Source: Spirochaetota bacterium | GTDB taxonomy: Bacteria; Spirochaetota; Spirochaetia; Treponematales; Breznakiellaceae | Length of the DNA stretch: 8,826 bases | NCBI GenBank assembly: GCA_023398155.1 | Contig: JAEWSV010000428.1 | Coordinates: forward strand, 1-8,826 | Reading direction: 5' to 3' | Shown here: in pieces, positions 5,366 through 8,826 of the stretch | Layout of the letters: each line of letters begins with the position of its first letter | Position numbering within the stretch: the stretch's first letter is position 1 | Translations under genes and position numbers: made by a program | Notes under the pieces: model-generated | The model's input: only the letters and a program-made list of their open reading frames with translations | Database searches by the model: none | Told to the model about the DNA's origin: nothing

Positions 5366-6345
5366 GGCGTATCCTCCACCTGGAAAAGGCCGGTCCAGCC
5401 GAGCTCGGCGAACTCGGTCTTGTGGGCGTGGAACATGTACTTGCCCGGATAGCGGTAGCTGAACTCCAGGATGCCCCGCTGGGCCTGCATCTGGGCTATC
5501 GTATCCGTGTATTCCGCGGGGACGAGGCTCGTGCCGGTCGGGTAATAGTCGAAGAAGTTCGCGTGTATGTGGAAGGAATTCGACTGGTCGAATTCCAGCA
5601 TATTCACGAGATAGATACGGACCCTCTCGTTCTTCTTGAGCACGATAGGGTGCGCGTCGTAGTAGAAGGGGATGAAGTTGACCGCGTACAAGTCGTTGGC
5701 GTTGTCGAAGTCCAGGTCGATGCCGTTCATGACCATGACGAGTTCCTTGTCCGCTTTCGGCCTTCCGCCGACCGGTTCCACGATGAAGGTCCCGTAGAGT
5801 CCGCGGCTGATGTGGCTCGCGAGCGGCATGACGTGACAGTGGTAGGGGTGGACTCCGACCGGCATCGCGTCCAGTTCGTAGTCGAAGGTCCCGCCGGGGG
5901 GGACCGGCTCAAAGACGCCGTCCATGTTCGCCGGATGGATGCTGTGGAAGTGGATCGTGTGCGGGTGGGGAGTCGCGTTGTTGAAGCGGATCCGGATGAG
6001 GTCCCCTTCGGTCGCCCGGATCGTCGGGCCGGGCACGCGGCCGTTGTAGGTCCAAGCCTGGTAGACGATGCCCGGCGCGACCTCCACGTCCTTCAGCTCG
6101 GCGACAATCGTGTACTCTCGGAGCGTCCTCCCGTCCGCCATCTTGGACACCTTCCCGTAGTCGAAATCCTCCAAGATGGCCATCGGGTCGAATCCGATCT
6201 TCGCGACGTCAAAGTCACCCGTATAGCCGGGCATGAAGGCTGCCATGCCGGGTTCCGTGCCGTGGCCCCCGGACGCCTCCCTGTCCGCCGTTCCGCACGA
6301 TAGCGCGAGGCCGGCGGCCGCGAGGACTAGTAGGGGCGTTTTCAT
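5362..6345 (-). CDS. Two-domain multicopper oxidase lipoprotein
   Basis: Exported copper oxidase, 327 residues. A short signal peptide ends in ALSC (14-17), a somewhat loose lipobox, with Cys17 as the probable lipidation site. There are two cupredoxin domains. Domain 1 has HTIHFHSIHP (129-138) and YHCHVMPLASHISRGLYG (168-185). Domain 2 has FHIH (258-261) and FHAHKTEFAELGWTG (305-319). The four His-X-His pairs (132/134, 169/171, 259/261, 306/308) would form the trinuclear copper cluster at subunit interfaces. By alignment with copper nitrite reductase, type 1 copper ligands are His129, Cys170 and His178, with Leu183 at the axial Met position. Domain 2 lacks the type 1 Cys. This is the ligand set of a trimeric two-domain laccase-type oxidase, not a nitrite reductase. 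The ATG has AGGAG 6 bp upstream and overlaps the regulator stop. Substrate could be Cu(I), Fe(II), Mn(II) or an organic compound; it is unknown. Confidence 0.9.
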   Translation of the reverse strand: MKTPLLVLAAAGLALSCGTADREASGGHGTEPGMAAFMPGYTGDFDVAKIGFDPMAILEDFDYGKVSKMADGRTLREYTIVAELKDVEVAPGIVYQAWTYNGRVPGPTIRATEGDLIRIRFNNATPHPHTIHFHSIHPANMDGVFEPVPPGGTFDYELDAMPVGVHPYHCHVMPLASHISRGLYGTFIVEPVGGRPKADKELVMVMNGIDLDFDNANDLYAVNFIPFYYDAHPIVLKKNERVRIYLVNMLEFDQSNSFHIHANFFDYYPTGTSLVPAEYTDTIAQMQAQRGILEFSYRYPGKYMFHAHKTEFAELGWTGLFQVEDTP

Positions 6346-7034
6346 CGGTCGCTCCTCGCCACGAGGATGCGCTCCGCCGCGCGGACGTCCATGGTGACTT
6401 CCCGGCCGCCCGCGGAAACCAGGAGGGTACCGCTTCCCGAATCCCGGGCGATCACGGCCGCCTTCTCTCCGGGCACCAGGGAGCGTTCGCGGTAGAAAGC
6501 GAGCGTCTCGCGGCTCTGATCGAGGACCCTGAGTACGGTCACCGCGCGGCCGGGCGCGCAGTCCGAAAGCGCCATGGTTTCCCGCGCCGGCACGACCCCG
6601 TCCGCGTCGGGGATCGGGTCTCCGTGCGGATCGAATTCGGGGTGCCCGAGTTTCGCCTCGATGCGGTCGATGAGGCGAGAACTCAGGTGATGCTCCAGGA
6701 TTTCTGCCTCCTCGTGCACGTCCTCCCAGGTGAAGCCCAGTTCTTTCACGAGGAAGAGTTCTACGAGCCGATGCTTCCGCAATACGCGCAGGCTGATTCG
6801 CCGGCCCTTCGCCGTCAGCGAAGCGCCACGGTAGGGGACGTATTCCAGGAGCCCCAATTCGGCGAGCCGCTTGATCATCGCCGTTACCGAGGACGGTTTG
6901 ATTCCGCCGAGGGCCGCGCCGAGCCGGGTGGTTTCCGCGGGCTGGCCTCCCTGCTCCAGTCTATATACGGCCTTGAGGTAATCCCCGACCGCGGGGGAAA
7001 CGTCCATCGTATCGTCAATGGTGAGCGCATCCAC
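6342..7034 (-). CDS. DtxR/MntR-family metal-dependent repressor
   Basis: Metal-responsive transcriptional repressor, 230 residues, likely binding DNA as a dimer when loaded with Mn, Fe or a similar ion. Residues about 14-77 form the winged helix (DYLKAVYRLEQ, then IKPSSVTAMIKRLAELGLL, then LTAKGR). Residues 78-140 form the metal-binding and dimerisation domain (LRKHRLVELFLVKELG, VHEEAEILEHHLS). A C-terminal SH3-like domain (about 155-228) is present as in DtxR/IdeR. Likely ligands are Asp18, His88, Glu92, His107, Glu111, Glu114 and His115. Glu111, where DtxR has Cys102, is MntR-like, but the MntR Glu11 position is Lys21 here. The GTG start at 7034 is chosen because GGAGG stands 6 bp upstream; the next in-frame ATG is codon 10. 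It heads the operon with the oxidase and ZIP genes and probably represses it through the palindrome at 7049-7064. Confidence 0.92.
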   Translation of the reverse strand: MDALTIDDTMDVSPAVGDYLKAVYRLEQGGQPAETTRLGAALGGIKPSSVTAMIKRLAELGLLEYVPYRGASLTAKGRRISLRVLRKHRLVELFLVKELGFTWEDVHEEAEILEHHLSSRLIDRIEAKLGHPEFDPHGDPIPDADGVVPARETMALSDCAPGRAVTVLRVLDQSRETLAFYRERSLVPGEKAAVIARDSGSGTLLVSAGGREVTMDVRAAERILVARSDR

Positions 7035-7048
7035 GGCTCGCCTCCTTT

Positions 7049-7064
7049 TTTAGTCATGCCTAAA
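7049..7064. promoter_or_regulatory. Probable operator of the DtxR-family regulator
   Basis: TTTAGTCATGCCTAAA is a 16-bp palindrome with one mismatched pair. It overlaps the -10 box and the expected transcription start of the regulator operon and ends 15 bp before the GTG start. Its TTTAGG/CTAAA halves resemble operators of DtxR-family repressors. A related TGACTAA half-site lies at 7077-7083. Confidence 0.65.
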
Positions 7065-7091
7065 TATATCGAGCTGTGACTAATATGACAA
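7063..7091 (-). promoter_or_regulatory. Promoter of the regulator-oxidase-ZIP operon
   Basis: On the minus strand, TTGTCA (7091-7086), a 17-bp spacer and TATATT (7068-7063) match sigma70 consensus at 5/6 and 5/6. The predicted start near 7056 leaves a leader of about 20 bases carrying the ribosome binding site, and it lies within the palindromic operator. Confidence 0.7.
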
Positions 7092-7129
7092 ATATAATCA
7101 TTTAATGTGTAGGTAATCTCCAGCTTTTC

Positions 7130-7158
7130 TTGACAAAATGAAGGGGTTGCCAAATAAT
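7130..7158 (+). promoter_or_regulatory. Promoter of the ROK regulator gene
   Basis: TTGACA (7130-7135), a 17-bp spacer and AATAAT (7153-7158) match sigma70 consensus at 6/6 and 5/6. The expected transcription start, about 7164-7166, coincides with the beginning of a palindrome. This promoter is divergent from the metal operon promoter, with 38 bp between the two -35 boxes. Confidence 0.75.
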
Positions 7159-7164
7159 TAAATA

Positions 7165-7176
7165 ACTTAGTTAAGT
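7165..7176. promoter_or_regulatory. Probable operator of the ROK repressor
   Basis: ACTTAGTTAAGT has perfect 5-bp arms around GT and lies at the predicted transcription start, just before the ribosome binding site GGAGG (7182-7186). ROK repressors commonly bind AT-rich palindromes at their own promoters. The assignment rests on position only. Confidence 0.5.
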
Positions 7177-7190
7177 AAGTCGGAGGTACC

Positions 7191-8303
7191 GTGACCGGCA
7201 ATTTCGTCGCTTCTAACCTCAAGGAGATGAACCGCCGGTCGGTATATACCCTACTCCGCGCGGAGGGGGAGATCTCCAAGGCCGAGATCGCGAGGCGGAG
7301 CGGCATCTCGGCGCCGACTGTCATCAAGATCGTCGACTACTTCAAGAGCATCGGCGTTGTCGTGGAGGCGGGGGAGGGAGCGTCGGCGCTCGGCCGCAAG
7401 CCACAGCTATTGGCCTACGAGCCCAGCGCAGCCTACGCGGTGGGCGCCGAATTCGACGGGTACCACCTACTCCTCGGCCTCGTGGATCTCTCGGGGAGGG
7501 TCGGACCCCTCCTGCGCCGCAGGATGACTCCCGACGCGCGAACCTTCCTCAAGAGCGAACTGGCCCCCGCCGTTCGCGACCTTATAACCGAAGCCGGCGT
7601 CGCGGCCGACCGCGTCATCGGCTTGGGCCTCGGCCTGCCCGGCGTCGTCGGACCCGCTCCCCGGACCCTCTCCTTCGCCCCCTTCGTGGGCGTGGACTCC
7701 CCCCTCGACTTGTCGCCCTACCTGGACGCCCTGGAGCGCGAGCTGGGGATGCCGATCGCGGTGGAGAACGACGCGAACGCCGCGGCCTTGGGCGAGTACG
7801 CGGCCCGCGGCCTCGGGGAAGCGGGAGACCTGCTCTACATCGAGTTGGGGCGCGGCCTCGGAGCCGGCCTCATTCTGGACGGCCGCCTCAGGAAGGGACC
7901 GCGCGCTTTCGCGGGGGAGCTCGGCTACATCGTGCTCGATCCGGCCCACTCGACCTCCCAGGCCCTGCCGGGGTGGCTGGAGTCCCGCATGGACCTGAGC
8001 GACCTCTGGACGGAAGTGTCGCGCGACGGCGCGCCCACCGAGCAGTCCCTCGCCCGTACGGCGGCCTTGTTGGCGCTCGCCTTGACGAATATCTGCGTGG
8101 CGGTGGACGTGGACTTGGTCGTGGTGGGTAGCGCGGGGCTCACCTCGTTCATACCCGACCTCGTGGCCGCACTTAAGGCGGAGATAGGTCGGCTTTCCGC
8201 GTTGGAAATACGCTGCGAGGCGCCGGTCGCGCGGGAACCGGGCGTCGCGGGCGCGGCGGCCCTGGCGGCCGAGCGTTGGTTGGATGGGATTTTCACCGGG
8301 TAG
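7191..8303 (+). CDS. ROK-family transcriptional repressor (XylR/NagC type)
   Basis: Sugar-responsive transcriptional regulator, 370 residues. An N-terminal winged helix-turn-helix (about 15-60; SKAEIARRSGISAPTVIKIV at 29-48) is followed by GRKP (68-71) and a two-lobed ROK sugar-kinase fold. VENDANAAALGE (191-202) and ELGRGLGAGLILDG (218-231) are the recognisable core motifs. The ATP-binding DxGGT motif is degenerate (AEFDGYH at 86-92). The zinc motif with its Cys cluster that normally follows the GEhGH region is absent; the sequence goes from AGELGY (241-246) to no Cys at all. It therefore probably senses a sugar without phosphorylating it, and its sugar site may be unusual. The GTG start is fixed by GGAGG 4 bp upstream. 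The gene directly precedes a sugar-type binding lipoprotein, which it most likely controls together with itself. Confidence 0.92.
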   Translation: MTGNFVASNLKEMNRRSVYTLLRAEGEISKAEIARRSGISAPTVIKIVDYFKSIGVVVEAGEGASALGRKPQLLAYEPSAAYAVGAEFDGYHLLLGLVDLSGRVGPLLRRRMTPDARTFLKSELAPAVRDLITEAGVAADRVIGLGLGLPGVVGPAPRTLSFAPFVGVDSPLDLSPYLDALERELGMPIAVENDANAAALGEYAARGLGEAGDLLYIELGRGLGAGLILDGRLRKGPRAFAGELGYIVLDPAHSTSQALPGWLESRMDLSDLWTEVSRDGAPTEQSLARTAALLALALTNICVAVDVDLVVVGSAGLTSFIPDLVAALKAEIGRLSALEIRCEAPVAREPGVAGAAALAAERWLDGIFTG

Positions 8304-8345
8304 GCCGCCCTGCGCGGACCGGCCCGGGATAGAGAGGAGGAGACC

Positions 8346-8826
8346 ATGAATACGGTACGAAGGGCGGGAACGGCAAGCGTTGTTATCCTGCTGGCGGCTC
8401 TGGCCCTAGCCACGATCCTCACGGCCTGCGGGAAAACCGCTAAATCCGGCGAGAAGGTGACCCTGACGTTCACCAGTTGGCGGACCGAGGATATCGAGCG
8501 GATGAACCGGGTGAACGAGCTTTTCACGACAGCCCACCCGAACATCGTCATCAATTTCCAGCCCATCAACGATACCGAGTACGACGCCAACATGCGCGCA
8601 GGCCTTGAGACGGGGACCGGCGCCGACATCATATTCCTCAGGTCCTACGACACGGGCCGGACTGTTTATGACTCCGGTTGGCTCTACGACCTGACCACGG
8701 TAATCCCCGACCTGGACAAGTTCTCCCCGGCGGCGGTGAAGGCTTGGTCCACCGCCGAAGGCGTCACCTACGGCGTTCCGTCAGTCGGCGTCACCCACGG
8801 CGTATACTACCAGAAGGCCGTCTTCG
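8346..8826 (+). CDS. ABC transporter extracellular sugar-binding lipoprotein (partial)
   Basis: Family 1 extracellular solute-binding protein, open at the right edge after 160 codons (members are typically 400-450 residues). A long signal peptide ends in a good lipobox LTAC (25-28), so Cys28 should be lipidated and anchor the protein in the envelope. The mature start has TLTFTSWRTEDIERMNRV (39-56) and then the usual ELFTTAHPNIVINF helix and strand (58-71). GTGADIIFL (90-98), GWLYDLT (111-117) and TYGVPSVGVTHGVYYQKAVF (141-160) are characteristic of carbohydrate-binding members. The ATG at 8346 has GAGGAGG (8334-8340) 5 bp upstream. Only 42 bp separate it from the ROK gene on the same strand, so the two are probably cotranscribed, with permease genes expected beyond the window. 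The exact sugar cannot be predicted. Confidence 0.93.
   Translation, partial: MNTVRRAGTASVVILLAALALATILTACGKTAKSGEKVTLTFTSWRTEDIERMNRVNELFTTAHPNIVINFQPINDTEYDANMRAGLETGTGADIIFLRSYDTGRTVYDSGWLYDLTTVIPDLDKFSPAAVKAWSTAEGVTYGVPSVGVTHGVYYQKAVF

Noticed and set aside
5422..6303. Long + strand open frame opposite the oxidase, and other long antisense frames (for example 2292-3053)
   Set aside because: These are GC-rich shadows of strongly supported genes. Their products are low-complexity Arg/Val/Asp-rich with no recognisable family.
5362..6345. Copper nitrite reductase
   Set aside because: The catalytic Asp and the His-Cys-Ala pattern are replaced by His residues that complete four His-X-His pairs, which is the multicopper oxidase arrangement.
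8296..8330. Terminator between the ROK gene and the sugar-binding protein gene
   Set aside because: GC-rich complementary segments (CCGGG/CCCGG) exist, but the inner pairing is irregular and there is no T-run, so cotranscription is more likely.
1..8826. CRISPR array, tRNA, rRNA, insertion sequence or phage gene
   Set aside because: No repeat-spacer pattern, RNA gene signature, transposase or phage protein is visible on either strand.

Overview
The window is a GC-rich bacterial chromosome segment (roughly 60-65 % G+C by eye) using the standard bacterial code. TGG is used for Trp and TGA as a stop throughout. Strong GGAGG-type ribosome binding sites, two lipoproteins with N-terminal lipoboxes, and a ROK regulator beside a sugar-type ABC binding lipoprotein suggest a diderm, free-living heterotroph. 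A spirochaete-like lineage is my guess, held weakly.

Layout. (1) 1-940 is a degraded toxin-antitoxin area, visibly more AT-rich than the rest. It holds the C-terminal part of a RelE/ParE-type toxin (+) and, convergent to it, a hicAB module (-). The hicB antitoxin is intact. hicA, which is absent from any simple ORF list, is interrupted by an in-frame TGA exactly where the conserved Trp of its Gly-Trp motif belongs. A good sigma70-type promoter with an 8-6-8 inverted repeat inside it precedes hicA. (2) 1067-4144 is a complete proline biosynthesis operon, proA-proB-proC (+). proA and proB are translationally coupled. ProB lacks the usual C-terminal PUA domain and ends in a 15-bp repeat. A stable hairpin lies between proB and proC. 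(3) 4146-4213 is a short 11/8-bp repeat array filling the gap between the convergent proC and ZIP genes. (4) 4217-7034 (-) is a tightly coupled three-gene metal operon: a DtxR/MntR-family regulator, a two-domain multicopper oxidase lipoprotein, and a ZIP transporter with an extra N-terminal extracytoplasmic domain. Both junctions are ATGA overlaps. (5) 7035-7190 is an AT-rich divergent promoter region. Each side has a near-consensus promoter with a palindrome over the expected start of transcription. (6) 7191-8826 (+) holds a ROK repressor followed by a partial sugar-binding ABC lipoprotein, the start of a carbohydrate uptake operon that continues past the window.

How the genes work together. 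ProB, ProA and ProC carry out glutamate to proline without any other dedicated enzyme. The regulator-oxidase-ZIP operon looks like a metal-responsive cell-envelope system that combines copper-dependent oxidation with divalent metal transport. It is the most interesting unit here, although its metal cannot be read from sequence alone. The ROK protein probably represses itself and the sugar transporter downstream.
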